From contig OY776129.1 of assembly GCA_963675135.1 (NCBI GenBank), positions 79,325,348 to 79,389,347 of the forward strand: DNA of 64,000 nt, given 5' to 3'. The number at the start of each line of letters is the position of its first letter. Position 1 is the first letter of the stretch. Under the pieces are notes generated by a model. The model searched no databases. It was not told the origin of the DNA and was given only the letters and a program-made list of their open reading frames with translations. Below are positions 35,861 through 48,017 of this stretch, in pieces. Made by a program: the position numbers and the translations under genes. This DNA comes from Galeopsis tetrahit (lineage: Eukaryota; Streptophyta; Magnoliopsida; Lamiales; Lamiaceae).

Positions 35861-37009
35861 TGAATTACGAATGCCATGTCTTTCGATCTTTTAATATGTA
35901 CATCATCGGGTGTATTTTTCTTATATACTGGGTATAAATTTTAGTTCAAGTCTGATTATACAGTATTTTGTATCTCATCATCTATTTATTTTTGACAAAT
36001 CTACTCCAAAATCGAGTCTAAAATTATTAAAATCAACATGCTCGCTGTCCTTAGATCTCTATTATTTTTTTGTTTTGAAGGGACGTTTTTTTAAAATTTA
36101 ATTACTGAATTAATTATTCAAAGATTATGTATGGAGAATATTAAGTATTATTGAAAATTAGTGACATGACATGTGAGGTCAAATCAGTGGCATCCAGCTA
36201 ACTATACTCATGTGTCATTACATTTATCACTAAACATTCTTAGCACATTAATTAATTAATTAGTCAATATAAGTGGTAGCTTAGGTCATCAATAGATAAT
36301 TATGTGTCCTAAATTAGGCAAGGTACAAAATTATAGGTACAAAAAGGGTCAATCATTTAAGTAAAATATACAATTTTTTAAATATATGTCCTTATTTATT
36401 TTTAAATATAATATAAAATGTATAGTAGATAGTTAAAAGGTGTTAAAATACATAAATTCTTCTAAAAGTAATAAAATTGTGATAATTGTTGTAATAATAA
36501 AATTAAACTTTTTTTAAAATTTTTTTGAATATTCGGTTCAAGAAACAACTAATTTCAGGGACTAATCTCAACTTTAAGTATAATGGTGATGTTAAATTGT
36601 TTTTTAGGGGTAATGGTGCAAATGTGTGGGTTATAATTTACAAATTAAGAAGAAGCATATGACGGAACATTTAAAATATGTAAATGAAAAGTTTAACGGT
36701 ACATCTAAAATATGTAAGTGAGAAGTTTAACATAAGTGCATGATAATCAAGCCCATATATTTAATAACGTTTACGGTTTTTGTATGGGTCAAGCCCAATA
36801 GCAAACTACATTGTGGACCTTAATGGGCTTAAGCCCAGCCCACGAAATAACTTATATTTGTGCTATCACTCAACAATTGGGCCCAAAGCCTATTACAACA
36901 CACTCTAAATTAGTAAATCAACAACAACAAAAAAAGTTACATTTTTTTTGTTGCATAGAACACATTAATTGAATCAATCCTCAATCTTTGCAAGATTTTG
37001 TCTCAGTTC
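35861..37009. other. Gene-free stretch 3' of ACC synthase
   Basis: AT-rich sequence without recognisable genes or complete elements. It must contain the ACC synthase 3' UTR next to 37010. A short direct repetition (ACATTTAAAATATGTAAATG / ACATCTAAAATATGTAAGTG) lies near 36670-36720. Confidence 0.5.
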
Positions 37010-39902
37010 TTAACGAACGAGAGGCGAACGAGGCGATTTATGAGGTGAAGACGACATCGTTTCATCGTACATTAACGAATTTAAACTTAACTTTAAATTC
37101 TTAACCCATGACCTTCTCACATGTAACTCTACTTCTTGTCCCTTTTCCACAAACTTTCGGATTCTCCTAAGAGCCACTTCCAACGTCTCAACGTCCATAT
37201 TCGCGAAGCAAACCCTAAACCACCCTGGCTCGTCACAGTTAAACGACGATCCAGGGGAAACGTTTAGCTTAACATCATTGATGATCATTCTCCACAACTT
37301 CATTTCACCTTCAAATGTTTCTTCTTTCAATAGTTGTCTCAAATCCATCCAACAAAAATTACCCGCATTACCCCTCAAACATCGAATCCCAACTTCTTCA
37401 AGCCCTTTTGTGAACAACTCGTGCCTCGTTGCTAATCTTTTCGCGCTCTCTATTAAAAATTTGTCTATAAATTCTTCGTCGGAGAGCATTGATGCTAACA
37501 AATGTTGCGTTTGCGACGAAACAAGGCCAAAGCTAGACATTTTACGCGCACAACTTACAACTTCGTCGTTGTAAGAGTAGACGATCCCAACCCTAAACCC
37601 CGGGAGCCCTAGGTCCTTGGACAAGCTATATATAACATGAATTAACGCGTGATCACATTCGATTTCTTGAATGATTTCGGAGATGCTAATGAACCTCGGG
37701 GCATCAAAAACGGAGGCCGAGTAGATTTCATCACAAACAAGGTGGATTTTGTGGCGGTTGATGAATGTGACTAGGGTTTTCAATGTGTCCTTATCCATTG
37801 TTGTACCTAATGGATTTGAAGGGTTTGATAGAATCACACCTTTGACATTGATGTTGGCTTTTCGAGCTTTTTCGTAGGCTTCTTCAAGGGCATTTTTGGT
37901 AATTTGGAAATCGTTGGAGCTTCGACATGTCACGGGTACTAGTTGTACCCTAGTTCTCCATCTCAAATCTCGATTGTATCTGTTGAAAAATATAACATTG
38001 CAACATTAGTAACTGAGAACACGAATTTAAGTCGCTAGTACGTTAAATATAAATTACATCGTATGTAACATAAATGCATGAAACCAACCCAATCCAAATA
38101 TATAATCTAGTACGACATTTGTAAAAGGTCTACGTTGACTACAACTTACTAGATTTAGCATTTTTTTAAGGTCAAACTCAATCTATATTTTATGGTTGAC
38201 CAGAATATTTATCTTTTTTCTTAAAAAAAAAAACAGCTGTCGCTCTTGGGGTTGGTTGTTGAAAATAGGGTATATAGTTGACCAAAAAAAAAAGTTGTAG
38301 AAGTAGACGTGTGAAAAATTGCACAGCTCATAGGTGGGGTACCACAAGCAGAAAAAGTAGTACTTTGAAAATTGACACTTTTGCTTACGTGTAATTTAAT
38401 GCTTGTGAACTCGAAACATTCTTTAAATAGAATTTCAAAATTATGCAAAACTTCAATCAATGTGTCTCACACTATTTCTTACTACAATTTTAATTCAACG
38501 AAAAAATTAATGACAACCTTGGACTAAAATTTACAGAGGTTATATGTAGTAACTTAGCAAGTAAGCAAACCGAACTGATCATGAGCTCGACTCGTAAAGT
38601 CTTGAACTCGGCTCGTTCGTATAGATAAATGAGTCGAGTTCGTTAAATACTGAATTTGCTAATTAATCGACTCAGGTTTAACTCATTAAGCTCGATATCT
38701 AATAAGTTCGACTTGACTCGATAGACTCATTTACGAGTCGAGCTCCTTTTTTCACTCAGAGCTCGAACTTCAAGTAATATACTCGTTAAGTTCAATATCT
38801 AATAAGTTCGACTTGACTCGATAGACTCATTTACGAGTCGAGCTCTTTTTTTCACTCAGAGCTCGAACTTCAAGTAATATCCTCGAACAAAAACTCTATT
38901 TAATTATATATACTTTGTGTATTTCATCTAAATTTCTAGTGTTGTTTTGCTAAAAAAAAAATCTAAATTTCTAGTGTTGTTGGTAAAAAATATAATAAAT
39001 TATTGACTCTGATGCATGATGTTGAAAAGAATTTAATTTTCCATTCAACTATTTATATATTGAAACGTGGAAATAATCAATGAGACTAACAAACATACTT
39101 AATTAGGTACAACTATAGCCTAGAAATAATATTAGTTAATATAAAAACGTGTAAGGTATATAAGAGTACGTGGGTGTGCAATGCATGCTCTCTTTCTATA
39201 ATGATTTTTTTTTATTATGGATTAAAAGTAATTAAAATTATTTTTTTTTTTTTTAAAAAGTGGACTTACGCAGGATAATAAGGAGAAGGGACCAAAAATG
39301 CATCTCCACGATTAGCCAAACAGAACATTAAGGTCTCACTTGCACCAGTTGCACCACCCGCCATTACTATACGCTCCGGATCAAAGCTAGCTCGTCCGCC
39401 TCGCGCTTTCCCCATAAATTTTGCCACCGCCTGACAAAGTAACAGAGATGGTGAATTTTGTTATTTAAGAAAAAACGTTCAAAATAACTAAGTGTGACAT
39501 TTACATGTTTACATACATTTCTAAATTCGGGCAAGCCATGGTAATCTTGAAACAATGCGATACGCTTGAACGCATGAAACCCTTCGCGGTTGCAAATTGA
39601 AGCCGTTGGGTTTTTCTCAATCCATTCTTCGATCATGTCTAGAGAAAGCTGCACAACGTTATAAAAAAGTAAGTCATGGGTCCAGAAGTGACACAGATGA
39701 CCAGAAAGAGTGACTTTCAACGAAAACTTACCGGATTTTCAGCAAGGCCCATTTGGATAACTCCATTAGGGTTGTTTTTAGGGTGGAATGGATCATTATC
39801 ATATGCTTTCCATCCATCAAAATAAGGTGAGTTTTCACCATGTTGATCACTTGTACACATCTTTGACAAAAGTTGATTTTCTTCATTCTTGATTGGTTCC
39901 AT
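37010..39902 (-). CDS. ACS2: 1-aminocyclopropane-1-carboxylate synthase, type I
   Basis: ACS converts S-adenosylmethionine to ACC, the committed step of ethylene synthesis; it is a cytosolic PLP enzyme. Four exons, 39732-39902, 39517-39648, 39270-39430 and 37010-37979, give 477 aa, the usual length and intron number. Motifs: YFDGWKAYDNDPF, MGLAEN, MAGGATGASETLMFC, VPSPYYP, ILSNPSNPLGT, CDEIYS and the PLP-lysine segment YSLSKDLGLPGFRVG with Lys at about 276. The C-terminus WVKNLKLSLNSLMYDE...SSPHKSPRSPLVR has a CDPK-type Ser context and several SP sites, marking type I isoforms stabilised by MAPK. The residue after GLAEN is Pro at the exon 1 border, where Gln is usual. Intron 3 (1.29 kb) carries a GAGCTCG-rich repeat. 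The closest Arabidopsis gene by order is ACS2 (At1g01480). Confidence 0.93.
38550..38890. repeat. TCGAG/GAGCTC-rich repeat in ACS intron 3 with 100-bp tandem duplication
   Basis: Words such as GAGCTCGACTCG, GGCTCGTTCG and ACGAGTCGAGCTC fill this block. A 100-bp unit (containing ATAAGTTCGACTTGACTCG) is repeated directly at 38685-38784 and 38785-38884 with few differences, so the duplication is recent. It is related to copies near 2.2, 5.0 and 33.6 kb. Confidence 0.7.
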
Positions 39903-40002
39903 TCTTGATAGTATATTTAGTGTGATGATGATGAGAGAAAGAGGAGAGAGAGAGAGAGAAAAATGTGTGTGAGTTTGGGAATGAAAGGGGGATTCAAAGG
40001 GG

Positions 40003-40010
40003 TATATATA
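40003..40010 (-). promoter_or_regulatory. TATA box of ACC synthase
   Basis: On the minus strand CTCTATATATACC lies about 100 bp upstream of the start codon at 39902. The intervening leader is rich in CT repeats (39930-39960), a usual arrangement for a plant core promoter. Confidence 0.6.
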
Positions 40011-40218
40011 GAGGAGTGAGAGTGTGGAGAAACATAGGAAAACAAATTGGGAAAAGTCGGTTTGTAATTCCATCATTCAAACATTTGGAAAAATAAAAAA
40101 GCAAATTCACGAAACTTAGTTTCTTACACGTGTGTAGGGCTGGTCAAATTCTAGCTTTTTCAAAAGTCATATCTCTTGATTTATCCACGTATACATTTCA
40201 ATATTAATACATCCTTAT

Positions 40219-41090
40219 TCCACTGAATTTTACACTAAATTAAATTAGGTAAATAATTTACGGAAATTGAAACTAATATAAGAGTAGTTGATTTTTTTTT
40301 TATTAATATAGTATATTAATTAATACCTTTGGATAAATTGGATTTCATTCATTTTCAAATTCAAAAACCTTGGCCAATTATGTTGAATTTTAACACTAAA
40401 TTTAATTAGGTAAATAATTTAAGGAAATTAATTTGAAACTAATATAAGAATAGTTGGTTTTTTTTTATTTTATTAATATAGTATATTATTAAATACTTTT
40501 GTATTTAATTCATTCATTTTCAAATTCAAAATACTTGGCCAATCATGTAACTAAATTTTGAATTTTTACACTAAATTTAATTAGGTAAATCATTTAAGGA
40601 AATTTGAAACTAATATAAGGGTAGTTGATTTTTTTTATTAATATAGTATATTATTAAATATTTTTGTATTTCATTCATTTTCAAATTCAAAAATCTTGGC
40701 CAATCATGTAATTAAACTTTGAATTTTTACACTAAATTTAATTAGGTAAATAATTTAAGGAAATTTGAAAACTAATATAAGAGTAGTTGGATTTTTTTAT
40801 TATTAATATAGTATATTAATAAATACTTATTTCATTCATTTTCAAATTCAAAAATCAATCATGTAATTAAACTTTGAATTTTTACACTAAATTTAATTAG
40901 GTAAATCATTTAAGGAAATTTGAAACTAATATAAGAATAGTTGGATTTTTTTTTATTAATGTAGTATATTAATTAATAATTTTGCATATTTTTATTAATA
41001 TAGTATATTAATTAATACTTTTGGATTTCATTAATTTTCAAATTGAAAATTCTTGGTCAATCTTGTACTTAAATTTTGATATTTTTACGA
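40219..41090. repeat. Minisatellite array (~155-175-bp unit, five copies plus a partial) upstream of ACS
   Basis: Units begin near 40219, 40385, 40560, 40721 and 40876, each with TTTACACTAAATTTAATTAGG, then AAATTTGAAACTAATATAAG, then AATATAGTATATTAATAAAT, then TTCATTTTCAAATTCAAAAA. A partial unit ends near 41090. The array starts about 320 bp upstream of the ACS start codon. Small indels between copies indicate slippage or unequal exchange. Confidence 0.88.
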
Positions 41091-42916
41091 AGTTTAGCAA
41101 AATCATCGACCTACGTATTTTCATTAATTTCCAAATTAAAAATTCTTGAACAATCTTGTAATAAAATTATGAGAACACATTCAAAATTAAAGAATTGCAA
41201 TATAAATTTCGTCTTCAAATTGACAAGATTGTTGAAATGAAACTTTAAGATAAAAGTATATAAATAATGATAAAACATTCGCTGAAAAATAAAAACTTTT
41301 TTCCAATTTAATAAATAAAAAATGTCTACTTTAAAGGGAAAGAGACTCTTTACCGTACGTGCTCGCGATTGTCGGCCTCTTTTGGAGTTGGAATTAAAAT
41401 TATATTTTAATGAATTTTTTATTCTATATATATATTTTTTATCATTATTCATTACGCATCTAATTAGATCATAAAACTAGCTAGTAAGATTTTCCACGAC
41501 TTCTAGTTATATTAAATTCAGATTTAGAACTCGGGCAATGTAATGAGTCAACTCGTAGGCTAGGTTAGACAAAATTAGTTATAGTTTGGGTATGATATTT
41601 TAACACCTCGAAGGCGAGTGTTAATCTTGTTAGTTTGTAAACGGTTTCACTGTGAGACCGTACGTACATGCAAGTCTACCGAGAGTTAAAAGAAAGAAAA
41701 GTAAACTATCATTGTGTAAGGTCTAAAAGATTGTTTCTATCGATTCAAAGTCTAGTTGAAGATTTTAAAAAAATATACGGAGAATCAATTTAAGCTCTGA
41801 AAAAGGGAAATATTAATTTAAAACTAAAAAAAATATTAAGACCATGTTTGACATTGTATAATTTATAATTCTTCTATTCTTTTTTTTTTTCACTCACTTG
41901 AAATTTAAATATATTTTTAAAAGTGATTTATAAAAATATGTTTGACATTGTATAATTTATAATTCTTCTATTCTTTTTTTTTTTCACTCACTTGAAATTT
42001 AAATATATTTTTAAAAGTGATTTATAAAAATATTGTTGCGTAACTTAGAAATTATAAAATGTTAAACATTTGTAAGTCCTAAATTAATAATTAATTTACT
42101 ACCTTTATTTATTTTAACATAAATTGGATAATTAAAGTAAGACAAGTCATAAATTCACATGTATAATATTATGATTCATAAATTTTAAAAAACTATTTTA
42201 ATTCTGTATATTTCACGTATAAATATTTCATACAAGTGTTAAACTCGAATTTATATTTTATTATAAGATTGGTTTAGTGTGAAAAAGGTTTTATCCATGT
42301 GTATTCTTAAACCATAATCAATGAATATATTTTGCACATTAGGTTTGAGTGCCACTTCAAAATTAAAAAGAGTCAAACTCAAACTATAAAATAAAAAATG
42401 AATATATCTACAAATAAATTAATAATTGAGAGGTTTAGGGTGAAATTTATCCTAAAATGGCATTTAAATGTGGGAAAACCAAAATAAATGTAAACTCCAG
42501 CCTAATTTTTTTCCTCTTTTGAGCATATTATTTGGACGACTCTTGGAATGTTCCAAGGGGTTAAGTAGAGCTAATCACATGCATCATTTGGTAAAATTTG
42601 AAAGAGGCACGTAATATCCAACTATATTGGAGTACGTATTATTTATGTACACCAGTTGTACAGTGAAATTGTACCGTTAATATTTTTAGTGAAAATAATT
42701 AATAATGTTCGGTGTAAAAACAAAAAGTAGTAAACTAATACAATTTAGTAAAATAATTAATACTGAAAATTCAATTTGCATTGTATAGTGGATTAGGTGC
42801 ATATGATACTTAATTGAGTCGGTTATATTCAAAATAAGTGTTGTAAGTACTAATTAATAGAGTTTCAAAAAAAAGTTTCAATTCATTTGTGTCACTTTTT
42901 CAACATGTATACATAT
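41091..42916. other. AT-rich intergenic DNA with a 94-bp tandem duplication
   Basis: No gene seen. At 41844-42033 a 94-base unit beginning ATGTTTGACATTGTATAATT is repeated twice in tandem with almost no difference (second copy from 41938). Everything else is low-complexity AT-rich sequence. Confidence 0.6.
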
Positions 42917-43562
42917 TGGGATGACAATTGGACAGAGCAGAACGAGTATCTCAATATTTAAATCTACTCTGTACATATATACGTCCGTTCTGTCCTACCC
43001 CGCCCTCGATATGAGACAATATTTTTAGTTCCGCCCTGCCACGCTTTGTGCTTCTCAAGTGAAACGAGTACGATATATATACATGATATAAACAAGTATC
43101 ATATATGCATAACTGAAAATGTTTAAAATAAATAAACTGAACATTAAAATTCACAGTTTTATTTAAAAATATGGGTATAAAATTAGGGTTAATTTACTTA
43201 CATATATTATTATATACTCTCTCCGTTCCAGTGAAAGCTACCCAACTTTCATTTTTCGTCCGTCCCAATGAAAGCTACTCATTCCTCTTTTGATAACTAT
43301 TTCCTTTCACATTTCATTATATTCTTCTATCTCCCAATCACATCACCTCTAATACATCTACTTATGGAGTATATTAGTATTTTTTAATCTCCGTGCTCGG
43401 AGCTCATGGGGAGCTTTCTCCGGGACGGAGGGAGTATGTCTTTAAATTTGGGACATAGTAGGAGTGTAAGTATGTAAACCCATATATGTCTGTCCTGCAC
43501 TTCGTGCTGGGCAAGACAGGACAAGTCAAAATCTCTTGGGACGGGTCATTTTGTCATCTCTA
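42917..43562. mobile_element. hAT-like miniature element with perfect 8-bp target duplication
   Basis: The left end TGGGATGACAATTGG and right end complement TAGAGATGACAAAATG are similar inverted termini. They are flanked by ATACATAT on both sides (42909-42916 and 43563-43570), an exact 8-bp duplication as expected for hAT. Subterminal CTGTCCTACCCCGCC and CTGTCCTGCACTTCG words match between arms. It contains a complete Stowaway at 43217-43434. Confidence 0.8.
43217..43434. mobile_element. Stowaway-type MITE nested in the hAT-like element
   Basis: CTCTCTCCGTTCCAGTGAAAGCT pairs with GAGCTTTCTCCGGGACGGAGGGAG around 218 bp, with TA on each side. The subterminal phrase CCCAATGAAAGCTAC repeats the left end internally. 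Confidence 0.85.
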
Positions 43563-43639
43563 ATACATATAATAATATATACCATACATGCATATTGATT
43601 GCTATCAGGAATTAATATACAAGAATTAATTCTCAACCT

Positions 43640-43925
43640 CTCTACAAGTTCGAACTTTTAGATGAGACAAAATTCTTTCATGGTATCAGAGCCAAAATGC
43701 TCACGACCACACGTCTTGGGTTCGATTCCTACTGACAGCAACTCCATCCATTTAAATTGTCCAATCGATGAGCCTCCTCCCCATAGGGTAAGAGGTGATA
43801 ATTTGGCCCACGTGTGGGGGGAAGTATTAGAAATTAATATACAAGTTCGGACTTTTAAATGAGACGAAATTCTTTCAACCTCTCTACAAGTTCGAACTTT
43901 TAGATGAGACAAAATTCTTTCCATT
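43640..43925. mobile_element. LTR-retrotransposon remnant with Met-tRNA primer site
   Basis: TGGTATCAGAGCC at 43681 is the standard primer-binding site complementary to initiator tRNA-Met of Copia-type and TRIM elements. The 45 bases before it (ACAAGTTCGAACTTTTAGATGAGACAAAATTCTTTC) recur after the short internal segment at about 43875-43920 and, altered, near 43840. The repeats are probably LTR ends and the element is a tiny, degenerate TRIM-like copy. No protein is encoded. Confidence 0.55.
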
Positions 43926-44350
43926 GGCAAAATTGATCATATAGCATTACAATACATTGACAATAAGGATGAAGTTTCAATTAACTCTATACTATACATA
44001 ACTAGTTTGGTCTTTTTGGAGATAGGGACGCGTTTGGCAAGATGAAGAATTGATGATGAAGGTGATGATGCATGCATGGTGATGGTGAAACACATATGGG
44101 ACGGCGACTATACATATATGGTAATGAGAATTTTGAGAAATGAATGCATGTGTCACCGTCCTATGTATCATACCAATTATGGTAACATGGACTCGGATAT
44201 CACATGCATTAGTATGTACGCGTATACTCCCATTTTTTCCTATAATTTTGGATCCAATTTTGCCCTAATTTCGTCTCACCGCCCACTGTGTTACTTGTGA
44301 TAAAATGTTAATTTACAGTTGGAATCTTCTAGTTACATAATAAATTTTAT

Positions 44351-44534
44351 TTCCTCCGTTCGAGATCTATCATTCATATTGATTTGACTACGAAAACTAA
44401 GAAACGTGATAGAGTAAGTGTATATATTAGTGTTTTTTTTAATTTTATTGTTTGAGAAAAGTACGTAATGGTAATGGCATAGAGAGTATATAAGTGAGAA
44501 TTTTGAGGATAAAAATGATATGCGACGGAGGGAG
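44351..44534. mobile_element. Stowaway-type MITE
   Basis: TTCCTCCGTTCGAGATCTAT at the left and GATATGCGACGGAGGGAG at the right bound about 184 bp, with TA following the right end. The left terminus has lost its first bases. Confidence 0.65.
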
Positions 44535-44541
44535 TATTATA

Positions 44542-44763
44542 CCCCATTCGTTTCAGGCTAAATGCTTCATTTTACTGTATCATTTTGGACGTCACAGACT
44601 AAGTTACTAATTTTCATTTTTTTGTAACACTTCACTATTTATCTCCGCCTTTATTTTTTACATTTTTGCCTATATTTCTTTACCTTTTTTTTCTTTTCCA
44701 TCATTATCAATTTAATACTACGGAGTATTATTTTAGCGCAAATGTCACTTAGCTTGAAGGGAG
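44542..44763. mobile_element. Stowaway-type MITE adjacent to the previous one
   Basis: CCCCATTCGTTTCAGGCTAA and the complement of ...TCACTTAGCTTGAAGGGAG flank 222 bp with TA at both sides. Only about seven bases separate it from the element ending at 44534. Confidence 0.65.
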
Positions 44764-46540
44764 TATTATTTAGCCTATTTAAAGTTAAATTTTTTAAATA
44801 TATGCATAATAACTATTTAGCCTATTTAATGAAAACAAATTCTTTCAAAGTATGATATCTCATAACCAAGATTCCACACTAATTAAAAAGTGATAAAAAG
44901 GTTGAAAATAACTCACTATTTTTTAACACACACACTCAACTATTCAAGATTTTATGCCATAACTAATGCATTAACAAACTCAATTAACATTGTAACCAAA
45001 AAAATCTAAATATTGTCATATCAATTTAGAGACTGTTCATCGATCGGTATATATCACAAATCACAACAATAATTTTATAATATAGAATTATATACCATAA
45101 GTGGATGGGTGGAGATTATGCTTGTAAAATACATACAATGATGTCATACATTCATAATAATGGGATTAATATAATTACAAGATGTCAAACTTGTGAACAT
45201 GCACATGAAAATCATATTTCCTCCGTCCACGAAATGTATTCTCATTAAAGGGCACTTGTTTTAAGAAAAATATAGATAACACAGATAAAGTAAGAGTATT
45301 GTAAAGATTATAGTGTTCTATTGTGAATAAAAACATAAAGTGATAGTTGAAGGATGATAATAAAATAATATTTTTTATAAAATATATGAAACTATATTTT
45401 ATAGACAGAAAATATAAAACAAATGAGATCGACTACTTCTCGGGTACAGAGGTTGTATTTCAAACGACATACATTCTAATTTGGATAAAAGCGTTGAATT
45501 ATAGCTACGTTTATTGTAGTTTGTTTGTGGTCAATTTTGAAAGATACGTAATGATTAAGTATAAATTAAATTTTAAGAAGTAAAAGGGTCCTTATCTTAC
45601 TTTATCGGTTGACATTTCACACTGATCAATTATTAAAATTAGGATTATCTAACAAGTAGGTGGATGTGATGATCAAATAATATAGCCAATTAAATTTCTT
45701 ATCTTTTCTTGGATTCAATTCTTTCATTAACAAAAAAATAAAACAAAAAAGATTGTTTCTAATGTTGATCTAAGTGGTCGAATATGAATCTTTTATACGT
45801 TTCGATTATATTAATTTACATGTTTTAGTTGAGATTAATATTATGTTTTAATATACGTAATTAACACTGTTTAAGATTTCAAGTGAAGATAAAAAAATTA
45901 TTTTATGATATATTGTTTTGTTACATTATCTTATACGTTTCAACTATTTCAGTTAAAATTAATGCGACTCAAGACATAAGCAAATTAAATCTTGAGTTGT
46001 ATTTGAATTGAAGGATTTTATGATAAATAAAGAAATTCAATACCTTACCCATTTTAAAATTTATAGTTCTCATTAATTTTAAACTGTTTTTATAATAAAT
46101 TTGATATGCCGACTCTTACGAATTTGAGATGTAGTTGAAAGAATAGTTGAAAATTAGAAAGATTCATTCTATGTTTTTAATAATTAAATTAATCCAAACA
46201 ATAAAGTTTTCAAATGAAATCCCACCAATCAAATGCAATCGTCATCATAGAGAATGAGTAAGGTATTGAATTAAGAGAAACAAGGACATGAAACATCTTC
46301 TTTTAAAAAAAAAAAAATAATAATGATGTTTTTACTTATATTTTTGCATTTTTACTTATTATTATTTTAGTTTTTTGAATGGCGGAATATCTTTCAATTT
46401 ATTAGCACGAACTAACGACGTGAAAAGATTTTCCACAAAAGGGGGAGCTCGATCCAAACAGACGAACTAGAATAAAATCTAGCGGCTCTAGCGATATAAT
46501 GAACACGATAATTGGCTCTACGATTAAATTTACTTATTAT

Positions 46541-46542
46541 TT

Positions 46543-46597
<55 letters not shown>

Positions 46598-46600
46598 TTT
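46541..46600. repeat. (AT)n(T)n microsatellite
   Basis: About 38 bases of alternating AT followed by about 22 T residues. It is a simple repeat prone to length change and assembly error. Confidence 0.92.
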
Positions 46601-47079
46601 GAGGATATGTATATATCTCTTCTATGTTTACATCATGTGATGAAGTCTACAAAATGTAATATTTTCAACTTATGAGAAATCTTGGGTTGACTTTCAACAT
46701 AAATAAAAAGCAAGTAATTGCTTGGTGCTCAAACAAGTCTACAGTCCTCATCGGTTGGTAAGATTTTTTTCTTGTTGTACATAAAATACTGAAATACGTT
46801 CACATTATTATCTTTTAACTTTAAAATAAATAAGTCAAAAGTATTACTCCCAATTATAGTTAATATAACGAATATGCACGAAGAGATTATTATTCTAATT
46901 TTTAAGCACTCGTGTTTGCGGTCGTGTGCCCCATTTAAAAAAGAATTAAAAAAATATGAGTAAACTAATTGACGATTAAATTTATTTTCAAAAAAAAAAT
47001 CAACTCTGACTTAATTTTATTTTAAGTGTTGATATCCGGTTTAAGAACTAATTTAGATAATCAATTTCACAATTTACAT

Positions 47080-47440
47080 ATAACGGAGAGTCGAATCATA
47101 CATGAGGATTGGTAACAGTCCTAACCGCTCTAGCAAGTTGATGGACCTTAACATTAGCTTCACGATAGACAAAAATAATAAAACAGAAAAGAATAGAAGA
47201 TATTAAACTATTACAAGAATTGATAAGGTTTCCAAATGCGGTATTAGCATCATTCGAAGTTTCGAACAATGTATTGCATTAACCACTAGTTTCACGTCCA
47301 TCTCCATTATTACCCGCTGATAATTCATGCTCTTGATCCATGATAGCATCTCATGAAGACCCCATCACCTCACCTCATCCGCCCGCACAGGACCCGTTAC
47401 AACTACCGTTATACAATGCACAAATTCCCCAGAATCGGAA
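47080..47440 (-). pseudogene. Decayed retroelement-type RNase H (RVT_3-like) fragment
   Basis: Minus-strand translation shows pieces resembling the RNase H domain of plant non-LTR elements: EMDVKLVVNAIHCS, then, after stops and frame shifts, FVYREANVKVHQLARAV and TVTNPHV. The HxLAR-like segment (here HQLARA) is typical. No continuous frame exists. The call rests on these short stretches only. Confidence 0.4.
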
Positions 47441-47868
47441 TGAATAATACCTCCAAATTCCATTTCGAGAGAATTCTATAAGTCAACCAACCATCTCACA
47501 AAAAAATCATTTTTTTCACGTGTGAAAATAATCTTGAAACATCGTAATAAATTAACATAATTTCAAGAAAAAGAAGTTAGAAAAGTTACATGTCATCAAA
47601 TTGGACCCGCTTGTCTGGTTGTCCCCCAGTATTTTCGTGAAAATTGATAAATCATAGATTTCTTGTCCTACCCGTACATGTAATTACAAAGCTGTAAAGT
47701 GGAACCACGCATGCAACAACACAACAAAATGTGGAAACATATTAATGTTTGTGTTTTACTTTGATTAATTTATGAAAATTGACTTCAGATCAAGATAAGA
47801 AAAATTCAAATTGAGATTGTTAAGTTTGATTAGTTAAAAGATAGATGACTAGTCAAGACTAATACATA

Positions 47869-48017
47869 CTCTCTCCGTTTCATAATAATTTTTATAGATA
47901 AATGAGCACGTATATTAAGAAAATGTGATAATGAATAGAGTTTTGAGGGGTAATTTTATAAACTTTTATGTATAAAATAAAAAAATGAAGTTTGAAAGTT
48001 ATTGTGGAACAAAGTGA
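47869..48017. mobile_element. Short Stowaway-type remnant
   Basis: CTCTCTCCGTTTCATAATAATTTTTATAG and the complement of ...GTTATTGTGGAACAAAGTGACTA are inverted ends about 149 bp apart. The right end has decayed. Interior phrases match the element at 23981-24283. Confidence 0.5.

Noticed and set aside
43681..43735. TGGTATCAGAGCC followed by GTTCGATTCC, possible tRNA or SINE promoter boxes
   Set aside because: No cloverleaf can be drawn. The first motif is the standard Met-tRNA primer-binding site of LTR elements and the flanks are LTR-like.
45347..45583. 78-aa open frame in the gene-poor interval
   Set aside because: AT-driven Lys/Ile/Tyr/Asn-rich composition, no domain, no promoter or splice evidence.
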